DNA of 64,000 bases from Protula sp. h YS-2021 (Eukaryota; Annelida; Polychaeta; Sabellida; Serpulidae), in contig OX457029.1 in the NCBI GenBank assembly GCA_949752745.1, positions 15,343,891-15,407,890 of the forward strand, in the 5' to 3' direction. Below are positions 25,101 to 38,500 of the stretch, piece by piece. The position numbers were made by a program, and so were the translations under genes. The notes beneath the pieces are model-generated. The model was not told the origin of the DNA. It searched no databases and saw nothing but the letters and a program-made list of their open reading frames with translations. The stretch's first letter is position 1, and each line of letters opens with the position of its first letter.

Positions 25101-28100
25101 CCAGGACCACAAACAACGCTACACAAGGTTACATAACTGCTCCCAACATTGGAAACAAGGGAAAACTTCAATGCTCATTTTTATTCAGAAATGCTGCCAT
25201 GCCATGTTCAGCCCGCCGCGATATCTTGTACACTACATATGGCGTGATGCATTGTCCAATTTGCCACAGGTACAACAGCAACCAGTAATCCCAACCAAGG
25301 CATAATCCCACCAAGTTTGAAAGTGATCCGCCGTGTCGTTCAAGAATTATCCTGTTAGTGCGGACAACACATGATGACGTTGCGCTATAATCGCCAAATA
25401 TTATTATATGAAGTGAACCCACCCAAACCTTATACTACCAGGTTTGAAGCTGATCCGACATTCCGTTTAGTAGTTACAATTATGACGCACTTTCCACGTG
25501 TTGACGTCCTATGAGGTCATGCGTTGCCCATTTCGCATAAAAAACAATAACCGGCTGAGACAATCAAGGGATATTCTCACCAAAGTTGAAGCAGATCTGA
25601 CTTTTCATTCGATGGTCTTTCTGTTAAAATAGACCAATGTCCACAACACACAATACCATATGACGTCATACGTTTCGCTATATTCGTTCTGAACTCAGTG
25701 ATAACACATTTTTCACGTTTTGACGTTCTATGACGTCAAGCGTTGTCCAATATCACAGCAACCAGCGGACCACCGAAGGCATAATCCCGTCAACAATTAA
25801 TAATTTGTCGTTCGAGTTATCCTGTACAAACCTAATATCCAAAATACTTAACGACATGTGACACCATACGTCGCGCTGTAGACACCAAATACTTTTTGAA
25901 CCGTCGGACCCATCAACAGCATATCCTACAACGTTTATGTTAATCCAACGTTTCGTTCTGCAGGAAGTGATGAAGCAATTGTCCCGTTTTGGCGTCCGAT
26001 GACGTCATGTTTCCAACTTTACGTCAAACACAATCACAACCGGCGGAACAATCTAAGGCATAATCCCACCAAGTGTGATGCTGATCCAATGTTTACTGTT
26101 AACACAATCAGGTGTCTGCAACAGGCATAAACACTGAACACACCACATACACAGAAGGTACAAACACAAAATGTTTCCCCCGTAGAAATAACACAGGTAA
26201 ACCATAGTATCAGGTTGGGAGTAACAGCCGGTGATGGACGGATGGAAGGACAGGCGGACGGACAACACGCAGACTTACAGTCACCCTCTTCGATTAAAGC
26301 TCCGGCTAGTGGGTAAGAAGCAAATCTTTGTTGACAAACATACCCTCGTCATTTTGGTCGCCAGCTCCACTCTCTTGTTCTTCTTTTACATGTTGCTGTA
26401 TCCTCTGCTTGCCCCACTGTCCGTAAGATTAAAATAAATTGCAATATTTACTTTATCTTCCACATAAACCATTACAACCTCTAATAGAAAATATAGCATT
26501 GTCGTAAAAGCATCCACAGGCTTTCACTGGTCTTTCATACCAACAAAACACAGAAAACGAGTCAATCGTGGATTGCATATTTCCCGTCGAGCAGGTACTG
26601 TGTTCGAACTTAATTAATTCAGTGAAACCTTGCCAATGTAAAGAGATAACTTTCATCTGTTTTTATGAATAAAACATTTAGACTGTTAAAAACCAAAAGA
26701 AACAAGTTATCAGTGAAACTGATAAATGTCCCCCGCAACGAACTATCTCGTTGGAGAGGACATTGGAATTAAACCAAAAAGCGTCGCACAACTTCAATAT
26801 ATATACAGACGAAACAGGTTAATCGCATAGCCAATTTGCCAAGCCCTGTTATGCGTTTATCCGATATATGCGTTCATCCGGAGTACTGTTGGGGTGCCTA
26901 TTTTTTTCATTTGCGGTAGTTGTTAGACGTACACCCCCGCCCCTCATCAATTTCTTCTTGGCTGCGTATTTAAATGATGACTTTGCGCTCACGGTTATCT
27001 GAGGCAACCTGGGGATTAAGGGTTTCGGGCCATTATTTAGTGAGAGCTCAGGCAGCGCGAGGATTAGGAGTCGCAGGCCATTATCTAGCGTCAACTACGG
27101 CAGTGGGATTAAGGATAAAGGTCATTATCTAGTGAGAGCTGAGAGAGTGCGGTGATTAAAAAGTCCGTTAACAACCGCGGGTGGGGTTGGTACATGTACA
27201 CAATGGGTCAAGCAAACAGAACAAAATGCATTAGATAAATAAACGAGGAGCAGCTCACTCCCTTAGTTTGCTTTAAGTGTATCACTTTTTAGAAAGTCAC
27301 CCAGAATTATGCAATTAACCGGCATGCTTCCCATTTTAACGTGAAAAAACTATGCGTTTATCCAGTTTATGCGATTAAGCGGTATGCAATTATCCGGTTA
27401 AATTTCCAATAGATAGCATTGGAAATGGTTTGGGATTTGCGAATAATAAGCAGTTAACAGATTTATGCGTTTAACCGGTATGCGATTAACTGATTTCATC
27501 TGTATATATATATATTTTCACTGTACCAACAATCAAAAGCCACGGTTGAAAAGCGGCTGAGATATTGCGTGCACAAAGTTGCACTGTAGGCCACAGAAAT
27601 ACTAAAAATATGCCTTTTTTCAACAAGTCGCCATTTCGTCATTTTTTGGTCGAATCGAAAAATAATGCGACGTCGCACCACTTCAATAGATATACTGTCA
27701 CTGTAGCAACATTCACAAGCGAGGGTTGAATAGCGGCTGAGATATCGTGTGCACAAAGTTGCACTGTAGGAACAGAAACACAAAAAAACTGCCTATTTTC
27801 AACAAGTCACCATTTCGTTATTTTTTGGTCGAATCGAAAAATAATGCGACGTCGCACCACTTCAATAGATATATTTTCACTGTAGCAACAATCAAAAGCC
27901 AGGGTTGAATGGCGGCTGAGATATCTCTTTTACAAATTTGTGCCTCCAAGCGTCGCCAGACACACAGACGGACTAACCAAATCCTATATCCCCTTCGCCA
28001 ACAAAGTTGGGCGAGGGGATAATAAGTAATTAATTTCGAAATCATTTTTCCTGACTTTTTAAGTCTTCCCTGACCTGTTAACACCATGAATGGCGTTATT

Positions 28101-29463
28101 TTAGAAAGGGTATATCACACAAATAATTCGATCATAAATTATGACGAACAATTTTTATGGTTAAATAGAAATTTTATGCTAAGAAAAATAGGTTTTTTTT
28201 TTTTATTGTGGACAGGATATACAATTGCAAAACCTCTGCTAACTCAATAATGCGTCGTGATTCTTTTCAGTGCGTTTTTCAAGAGAAAGTCTGCTAGTTG
28301 AATCTCCGTGAGCCGAAAGATTCATAGCGTAGAAAGCGGACATATATGACTGCGCGGGAAACAATATTCAAATGACCGGCGATGCGGAAATGGGACCAAC
28401 TTAAACTCGTATAACTGATAGAACCTAAAATATAACAATTGCATTAAAACATTAAAATGTATTATTAAACTTTCGTCATCGACAACAGGTTTTACATGCA
28501 AAATGAACGCCTAGAAAAGCGACGTATTTCTATATCGCTTGGCATCATAAAACGCTTCATTCGCGTGACGCTTTTGTGAGAAGATAAAAAGGGTACGTTG
28601 GGACTAATCTCATCGTAATTATGACTCTTGCTGTCAGAACTGAAAGATAGTAAGAGTCATGTAGGAGTAATCTAGGAGCCGAAATTTGATCTACACAAGA
28701 GAAGTGACATTAAATTTAACAGTAGATACAAAATGTTTAAAAAGTAAAATTTCTCTACCGCATAAATGGCTTTTCTTGTACAGTTCGTAATTTGGGTTAT
28801 TGAAAGAAGCAATAAAAAAATTTAAAATGTATTAAGTTACGAGGGGGAGGGCTGGAATGGTTAACGCAAATTTCCAAACTGATGAAACTGAAAAGAACAA
28901 CTTCCGTGGCTGCTAACAATTTTTATTTGTCAAGTATCAAAACAAGAATATCGCAGTAGAAGAGGTTGGCAAATATGCATCTGGCTAAATAAGTATAGTC
29001 ACAACTGAACATTTTGTTGTCATCAATTACGATCTACTCTAACCAATTCGATCTCTTCCTCGTACAGCCACTATTTCGGTATTGCAGTCAGTTACACACA
29101 CACCAGAAATTTCAACCAATTTCGACCTACAATTCATTTGTATCTTGCTTCCTTCCACTGCCGGTATAATAGAAAGTATTGTCGCTCTTACAGAGAGATT
29201 ACAGAGTAAAATAAGGAGGCCTTGGAGAACAATCGCATTTCCTGGTAAAATATAAATACGCAGAAGTGAGAAGAAAAGCACTGTCGCAGCAGTAAAAATT
29301 ATTCCTGTTAAATAACAAGAATAGTTTGGATCATTCTATGAAAAAAATGTTAAGAAATAGGCAGGCCTGTACCTTAGGAAAAAAAGCTGGGCGCGCGCGC
29401 CTAGAATCAAAAAGTCAGGCGCGTGGGCGAAATCTTAGGCGCGTGGGTCGTGTTCTTCATAAG

Positions 29464-29534
<71 letters not shown>

Positions 29535-32500
29535 CATGTATATGATATAATGTTTTTATAATATACATGTGTTGTAATATAAAACAAAACACTTCCAACA
29601 AATGTCTTCTTTTATTCGTTATTGCATGCGCTTAGCTACACATTTTGATGGTTATAAGCTATATAAGTAAATCCCATCTAAGACATAGTCCCAGAGGCTC
29701 AGTAACATATCCTGAGAGGCTTCCTCTTTGATTGAAGTTTCGGAATCTGTATCGCTAAGTTCATGAACGACCTTTTCCAGCATCCATCGCTAGAGGGCGC
29801 TTAGGGTGTCCCACCCACCTGGTCCCACCAACTCGGGTAGATACACGCGGCTTTGTACCTAAGGCCTCAAAGCTCATTTTAAGCAGGCTTCTGTTGAGAG
29901 TGCTTTTTTGTAGAAGTAGTAAAGCGACACTAACATGCCCGATATGATTTTGTCACATATTCCTTTTTTGGTGCAGTCTTTGAAGGTGAGTTCTGGGCGA
30001 TGCGCCATACAGTGGACACTAATGGCAACCTCGGATTCCCTCTTTATAAGACCATAAACTCCATTCTGGACTCCGACCATTACATTTGCCCCATTTGATC
30101 CAAAAGCAATTATTTTTGTAACAAAATCCTGCCACGGTATACCAAGGTAGCGTGCAACACCTTCCTGGAGAGCTGCATATATATTAGCAGCAGTACCACT
30201 ATCCACTGACGGTGTCCGGAAAAAATGGCACCAAAAAATACGGCACTTTTGAAATAACGGAAAAATGGCACCTTTGTTTCTTACATTTTCTAATATTTTA
30301 TTCACTTCACTTCATACCTTAGCAATAGAAAAGTCTTGCCTAGAACATATTTTACATAACATTGTAAGTTAAATTTCACTTAATTTCCATTTATCATTTA
30401 TTTATTACAAGGTCCATAGTTTAGATAAAAATGTTCTCTTCAAGTATACTGCGTACGATTTATATAATTCACTGAATTATGTCCATTTTAACTGTTCACC
30501 ATAAAATTTTAGCATTTCTGAGTAAAACACTGCGATATACATGCGTTTATATAAGAAGTATATCAAAGAAATGTCAAGAGTTAAGGGGAAAGGAACCCTG
30601 TGGATACGTCCGGGAAACGTTCAGGATAAGGCTAAAGGACCATAAAGGAACCCCAGCGAGTAATACTATGCCACATTTCCATAGATAAAACGTTACGTAA
30701 AAATTCATCACGTGCTAACGTAAATATGTATCGAGTTGTTTGTATAACTTTTAAAAATTGATCCTTTATACATGAAATGATTCTTTTTCAACTGAAACTG
30801 TATTTTTTATTCAGGGTTTAATATACATGTGATGAAAAATGAAAGTGCCATTTTTTCCGTATATTCAAAAGTGCCATTTTTTCCGGTGCCATTTTTTCCA
30901 GTGCCATTTTTTCCTACACCCTTGTTCAACAATACTCGAATCCGTGGAACCATCAATCAAAGGTGATGCAAACTTTGCTTTTTGAACCATATCACTAACG
31001 TTATTTCTTTCAACCGACGCGATGGCAGACTGAAATATTTTTGCTGACTTGCGATTTATGTATGTTTCCCCGACTGAAAGTCCTTTTTTCCTGTCAAGTT
31101 TGGCCATCCATACAAAGGGTTGGCTTTTACACCGTCATAAAGGTATTTATGACATGACATGGTGTAAAACCCGTGTTAAAACAAGTGTGAAAGGGTTTAA
31201 ACCGTCAAAAATTGTCATAAACTGCCAAAAACTAGAAAATCAAAATTTGGTGGCGTTTTTGTTCCGTAACTTTACTGATCTACATCCAACGTAAAATGTG
31301 TCACTTTGTTCACAGTAACTCGCACAAACAACTACAACAACCAACTAACAGTCAGTTTCTTTTTCCCACGCAACATTCTGTAGCAAAACACCAGTTTTAA
31401 AGCCCGTTCATTACCCAATCTATTTCTATTCAAAAAATCCGGAAGTTCCGCGACATTGAATGGAACATTGCATGCAAAGAAAACCTTAGCGATTTGCACG
31501 TCCGGTGTCTATTTTGTGTCTTTTGTTGTTTTTACAACGCTAGTGTTAATTGTGGGCTAGTACTATTCTTTTTAGTTTTAACATCTAACAACTCAGGCAT
31601 CTTTTTCAGACGAACCCTGACTAGTACAGTCGGACCCACTTATGCCGACATCGGACATCTCGACATTTCGGTTAATTTGACGTTTTTTTTCAGTCTCGTC
31701 TATTTGCATGATAAAAAGCTCGGATATGTCGATATTTTTTTTGTCTCGACATAAATTAACCTAGCTATAATGCCCTCTTATAGAACTTTTTGTATAAAAT
31801 AGCGTACTCGTACACTGCGAATTTCGTACAGGATATCATAAATATGCATTTATGCAGTACCCAAATTTTGCTCGTTACAGTCAGCTGTATGTACCAACAG
31901 TAAACGACACACCCCTCCTTGTGTAAACAAGTAGCCCAGTGCATGCCAGCAGATAAGCCCTTTTGTTCACCCTAGCCAGTGTTTGCTAATTCTTCATCTC
32001 TCCATATCCTATAGCAGATTTCATCTGCATAGGCTGTAGTGCAGTATGAACTCCCTAAATGACTGTAAACACCCCTCCTTGTGTAAACAATTTAGTAGCC
32101 CAGTGCATGCCTATGTACAGCAGATAAGCCCTTTTATTAACGCTCACCAGTTTTTGCTAATTGCTAGTGGACTAAACGTTGTTTCAAATTTGAATTTGTA
32201 AAATAAAGATGATTCCACGAAAAATTAAATAAAAAACGTAACCTTTCACACATGTCCCTGGATGTGAGATACCGAGCATTACAAAACATTGAAAGAAGAG
32301 TAAAAAAAAACTAAAATTGCGACGGAAATAATACTTCGATGTGAATAAAGAATAAGGACAGCCTATGAAAACAAAAAGAAAAAAAATCATCACTTTTAAA
32401 ATAATTGTCGTTTTATTTCAAAAACTCGCTTATCTCGACACCCCGCTATCTCGATATCAAATCGGAGGTCCGCCCGATGTCGAATTAACGAGGTCCGACT

Positions 32501-35500
32501 TTACTATCCTTTTCAGTTTTCTTTCCAAAATAATGCAGAATGTTTGACTGAGAAGCCATGATTTAGTTAAAGTATAGTCTCTTTGATACTACACCACGTG
32601 TTTTGACTCACAATAAAACTTCAAAGAGGATACCCTAACAAGACGCCAATCCTGTGTTAAAGAGAAAGGTCACGGATTGAATTACGTAATATCTAATAGG
32701 CAAACATGCGCTAAATATTGTGTAAAATGTACAGGAACCTATAGCTGTTCCGCAGCTCTTGAAATTCACAAGAAACATTTTTTGATGATTTTTTTCACAA
32801 AATCAATTAAATAGGCCAAAAAGTTAGGCGCGCAGCTTTCTCTTAGGAGCGTACGCGCCCGTTAAGGAACAGGCCTGCTGAGGGATAACACGGTTGCTAC
32901 GTTCCAATTAGCATAGCAAAAAAATCCAATCGAAAGGTCCCCAGTTTTCTAATTATTTCTTTTCTTTTTCTTTTCTTTCTGATGGTCCAATACATTTGAT
33001 TTTGCCGTTGTTTTAGATCGTGCAATGTTGTAGAGAGTGCCAGATTTCAAAATGTCATACAGAAAGTCAGTGTAAATTTATTATGGTCCGTAACCAGGAG
33101 GAGCTGACATGGAGTTATACCAGTGAAAGACAGTAACTGGTAAAAACTATGGTTTTTAAATAATTTTAGGGAAGTATCCTAAAATTACTCGTAACAAATA
33201 TACTCGTACGAATACCACGGACAGAGGCAGTCCAACCAAACATTGCTGATAAGCCAAATCACACTTTGGGTGTTTCGAATAAATTACGCAAGAATTTTGA
33301 ATTTCGACTGCGAAAGAGCCGGGTAAAAAAAAAGAAAGAAATGATAGAAAAATGTAGTAAAAACAGCTCATACTTGGAACATAAGTGAAACTGAAACCTA
33401 AGTTGTCAAAACTTTTAATGAGTTTCTAAAATAGCATACGGGTTGTTAGAAACACGATTGCTCTTAGGTGCAAGAAAAAGTTGACTTTTAGGCGAAATTT
33501 TTCTATCATTTCTTTATTTTACCCGCTCAGTTTGTATTCGAAACGGTAAATTTTTGCGCATTTTATTCGGAACGCCCAACGTGTGATTTGGCTTATACAA
33601 AACACACCCAATTCTGATTATATAACGAATAAAAGATACAAAAATATAAATTGTGTTCAATCAATCAGCAAAATTGATATAAACGACGCCGCAGAACTAA
33701 GGTGGCGACGCCAACAAAAAAGCTGATCAATGTGGCTATATTTATTAACTTTGTTGTGAAAACATGTGAGTCGCAAGCGGGGCTCGAACTGGGAACCTTT
33801 CGCTTCATAAGCGAGCGTGCTAACCACTAAGCCATAAGCTGCAACTCATGCAAACAGCCAAACACAAATGCACATGTAGTTACATGTTTGTATATATTCA
33901 TTTTTCACAACACACATTATAGATACCAGCTTCACGACATTCTTCCCTGTTGTGTTTTTTCACCACCCATAGCCGCACGTGGCTTTTCATATGCCCTTCT
34001 TTCCATTCGTATCAGTGCAACACTACAGTATTTGACCTTCCTACGAATTTCCATACAGATACGCTTGCGACAAACGCAAAAATAGGTTGGAATGAAACGC
34101 AAAAAGTTGCAATTTTTTATTGCGACTTATTGCATTTTATTGCATCTAGCCGCGATCCAATATTTCAGAGGACGCGTCCTGAGCATGCAATATGTTGCGA
34201 TTTATTTTATATTGATGATAAGATTACACCTCGGGCAAACACTTGGGCAAACATTAACTCCAGTTGCATGTTCTCTGTGCAAACAAGTCAAAGTTTCAGC
34301 TGTATGTGTGTTTAAAATTATTGTATATGTACATGTTCTCGGGCGACATGAAATAAAATTAAAAATAGAATGCTAGTGTTAACTAATATTAAAGAAAAAG
34401 CTTTTAATTTGAGTTTTTATTCCTTTCTTTCCCATCTGTTTTTATTTGCCATATTTAAGTGAAAAGCAAATAAATTTACATGAGTAATGTCTTTCGTTAA
34501 AAAAAAAACACATCAAAAAGTTAGCTTACTGCTCCGGTCAGTAAGCTAACTTTTTGATGTGTTTTTTTTTTAACGAAAGACATTACTCATGTAAATTTAT
34601 TTGCTTTTCACTTAAATATGGCAAATAAAAACAGATGGGAAAGAAAGGAATAAAAACTCAAATTAAAAATTCAAAATGTCATACAGAAAGTCAGTGTAAA
34701 TTTATTATGGTCCGTAACCAGGAGGAGCTGACATGGAGTTATACCAGTGAAAGACAGTAACTGGTAAAAACTATGGTTTTTAAATAATTTTAGGGAAGTA
34801 TCCTAAAATTACTCGTAACAAATATACTCGTACGAATACCACGGACAGAGGCAGTCCAACCAAACATTGCTGATAAGCCAAATCACACTTTGGGTGTTTC
34901 GAATAAATTACGCAAGAATTTTGAATTTCGACTGCGAAAGAGCCGGGTAAAAAAAAAGAAAGAAATGATAGAAAAATGTAGTAAAAACAGCTCATACTTG
35001 GAACATAAGTGAAACTGAAACCTAAGTTGTCAAAACTTTTAATGAGTTTCTAAAATAGCATACGGGTTGTTAGAAACACGATTGCTCTTAGGTGCAAGAA
35101 AAAGTTGACTTTTAGGCGAAATTTTTCTATCATTTCTTTATTTTACCCGCTCAGTTTGTATTCGAAACGGTAAATTTTTGCGCATTTTATTCGGAACGCC
35201 CAACGTGTGATTTGGCTTATACAAAACACACCCAATTCTGATTATATAACGAATAAAAGATACAAAAATATAAATTGTGTTCAATCAATCAGCAAAATTG
35301 ATATAAACGACGCCGCAGAACTAAGGTGGCGACGCCAACAAAAAAGCTGATCAATGTGGCTATATTTATTAACTTTGTTGTGAAAACATGTGAGTCGCAA
35401 GCGGGGCTCGAACTGGGAACCTTTCGCTTCATAAGCGAGCGTGCTAACCACTAAGCCATAAGCTGCAACTCATGCAAACAGCCAAACACAAATGCACATG

Positions 35501-38500
35501 TAGTTACATGTTTGTATATATTCATTTTTCACAACACACATTATAGATACCAGCTTCACGACATTCTTCCCTGTTGTGTTTTTTCACCACCCATAGCCGC
35601 ACGTGGCTTTTCATATGCCCTTCTTTCCATTCGTATCAGTGCAACACTACAGTATTTGACCTTCCTACGAATTTCCATACAGATACGCTTGCGACAAACG
35701 CAAAAATAGGTTGGAATGAAACGCAAAAAGTTGCAATTTTTTATTGCGACTTATTGCATTTTATTGCATCTAGCCGCGATCCAATATTTCAGAGGACGCG
35801 TCCTGAGCATGCAATATGTTGCGATTTATTTTATATTGATGATAAGATTACACCTCGGGCAAACACTTGGGCAAACATTAACTCCAGTTGCATGTTCTCT
35901 GTGCAAACAAGTCAAAGTTTCAGCTGTATGTGTGTTTAAAATTATTGTATATGTACATGTTCTCGGGCGACATGAAATAAAATTAAAAATAGAATGCTAG
36001 TGTTAACTAATATTAAAGAAAAAGCTTTTAATTTGAGTTTTTATTCCTTTCTTTCCCATCTGTTTTTATTTGCCATATTTAAGTGAAAAGCAAATAAATT
36101 TACATGAGTAATGTCTTTCGTTAAAAAAAAAACACATCAAAAAGTTAGCTTACTGCTCCGGTCAGTAAGCTAACTTTTTGATGTGTTTTTTTTTTAACGA
36201 AAGACATTACTCATGTAAATTTATTTGCTTTTCACTTAAATATGGCAAATAAAAACAGATGGGAAAGAAAGGAATAAAAACTCAAATTAAAAATTCAAAA
36301 TGTCATACAGAAAGTCAGTGTAAATTTATTATGGTCCGTAACCAGGAGGAGCTGACATGGAGTTATACCAGTGAAAGACAGTAACTGGTAAAAACTATGG
36401 TTTTTAAATAATTTTAGGGAAGTATCCTAAAATTACTCGTAACAAATATACTCGTACGAATACCACGGACAGAGGCAGTCCAACCAAACATTGCTGATAA
36501 GCCAAATCACACTTTGGGTGTTTCGAATAAATTACGCAAGAATTTTGAATTTCGACTGCGAAAGAGCCGGGTAAAAAAAAAGAAAGAAATGATAGAAAAA
36601 TGTAGTAAAAACAGCTCATACTTGGAACATAAGTGAAACTGAAACCTAAGTTGTCAAAACTTTTAATGAGTTTCTAAAATAGCATACGGGTTGTTAGAAA
36701 CACGATTGCTCTTAGGTGCAAGAAAAAGTTGACTTTTAGGCGAAATTTTTCTATCATTTCTTTATTTTACCCGCTCAGTTTGTATTCGAAACGGTAAATT
36801 TTTGCGCATTTTATTCGGAACGCCCAACGTGTGATTTGGCTTATACAAAACACACCCAATTCTGATTATATAACGAATAAAAGATACAAAAATATAAATT
36901 GTGTTCAATCAATCAGCAAAATTGATATAAACGACGCCGCAGAACTAAGGTGGCGACGCCAACAAAAAAGCTGATCAATGTGGCTATATTTATTAACTTT
37001 GTTGTGAAAACATGTGAGTCGCAAGCGGGGCTCGAACTGGGAACCTTTCGCTTCATAAGCGAGCGTGCTAACCACTAAGCCATAAGCTGCAACTCATGCA
37101 AACAGCCAAACACAAATGCACATGTAGTTACATGTTTGTATATATTCATTTTTCACAACACACATTATAGATACCAGCTTCACGACATTCTTCCCTGTTG
37201 TGTTTTTTCACCACCCATAGCCGCACGTGGCTTTTCATATGCCCTTCTTTCCATTCGTATCAGTGCAACACTACAGTATTTGACCTTCCTACGAATTTCC
37301 ATACAGATACGCTTGCGACAAACGCAAAAATAGGTTGGAATGAAACGCAAAAAGTTGCAATTTTTTATTGCGACTTATTGCATTTTATTGCATCTAGCCG
37401 CGATCCAATATTTCAGAGGACGCGTCCTGAGCATGCAATATGTTGCGATTTATTTTATATTGATGATAAGATTACACCTCGGGCAAACACTTGGGCAAAC
37501 ATTAACTCCAGTTGCATGTTCTCTGTGCAAACAAGTCAAAGTTTCAGCTGTATGTGTGTTTAAAATTATTGTATATGTACATGTTCTCGGGCGACATGAA
37601 ATAAAATTAAAAATAGAATGCTAGTGTTAACTAATATTAAAGAAAAAGCTTTTAATTTGAGTTTTTATTCCTTTCTTTCCCATCTGTTTTTATTTGCCAT
37701 ATTTAAGTGAAAAGCAAATAAATTTACATGAGTAATGTCTTTCGTTAAAAAAAAAACACATCAAAAAGTTAGCTTACTGCTCCGGTCAGTAAGCTAACTT
37801 TTTGATGTGTTTTTTTTTTAACGAAAGACATTACTCATGTAAATTTATTTGCTTTTCACTTAAATATGGCAAATAAAAACAGATGGGAAAGAAAGGAATA
37901 AAAACTCAAATTAAAAATTCAAAATGTCATACAGAAAGTCAGTGTAAATTTATTATGGTCCGTAACCAGGAGGAGCTGACATGGAGTTATACCAGTGAAA
38001 GACAGTAACTGGTAAAAACTATGGTTTTTAAATAATTTTAGGGAAGTATCCTAAAATTACTCGTAACAAATATACTCGTACGAATACCACGGACAGAGGC
38101 AGTCCAACCAAACATTGCTGATAAGCCAAATCACACTTTGGGTGTTTCGAATAAATTACGCAAGAATTTTGAATTTCGACTGCGAAAGAGCCGGGTAAAA
38201 AAAAAGAAAGAAATGATAGAAAAATGTAGTAAAAACAGCTCATACTTGGAACATAAGTGAAACTGAAACCTAAGTTGTCAAAACTTTTAATGAGTTTCTA
38301 AAATAGCATACGGGTTGTTAGAAACACGATTGCTCTTAGGTGCAAGAAAAAGTTGACTTTTAGGCAAAATTTTTCTATCATTTCTTTATTTTACCCGCTC
38401 AGTTTGTATTCGAAACGGTAAATTTTTGCGCATTTTATTCGGAACGCCCAACGTGTGATTTGGCTTATACAAAACACACCCAATTCTGATTATATAACGA

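Larger units (their letters stand above)
29361..32878 (-). mobile_element. 3.5-kb hAT-like transposon with nested insertions
   Basis: The ends GCAGGCCTGTACCTTAGG and the inverted TTAAGGAACAGGCCTGC are followed inward by GCGCGC-rich subterminal sequence on both sides (29391-29450, 32827-32868). The interior carries a decayed hAT/ZNF862-like gene on the - strand. It was later hit by a 710-bp element (30211-30920) and a pogo-like MITE (31627-32501). No clear 8-bp target duplication is seen. It lies in GPAT intron 1. Confidence 0.65.

Noticed and set aside
33768..33842. A functional tRNA gene
   Set aside because: The pol III boxes are present, but the T stem does not pair and the acceptor stem is absent.
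33950..34376. 121- and 94-codon open frames repeated four times at 1624-bp steps
   Set aside because: They recur only because the DNA is duplicated; no start context, splice logic or family similarity.
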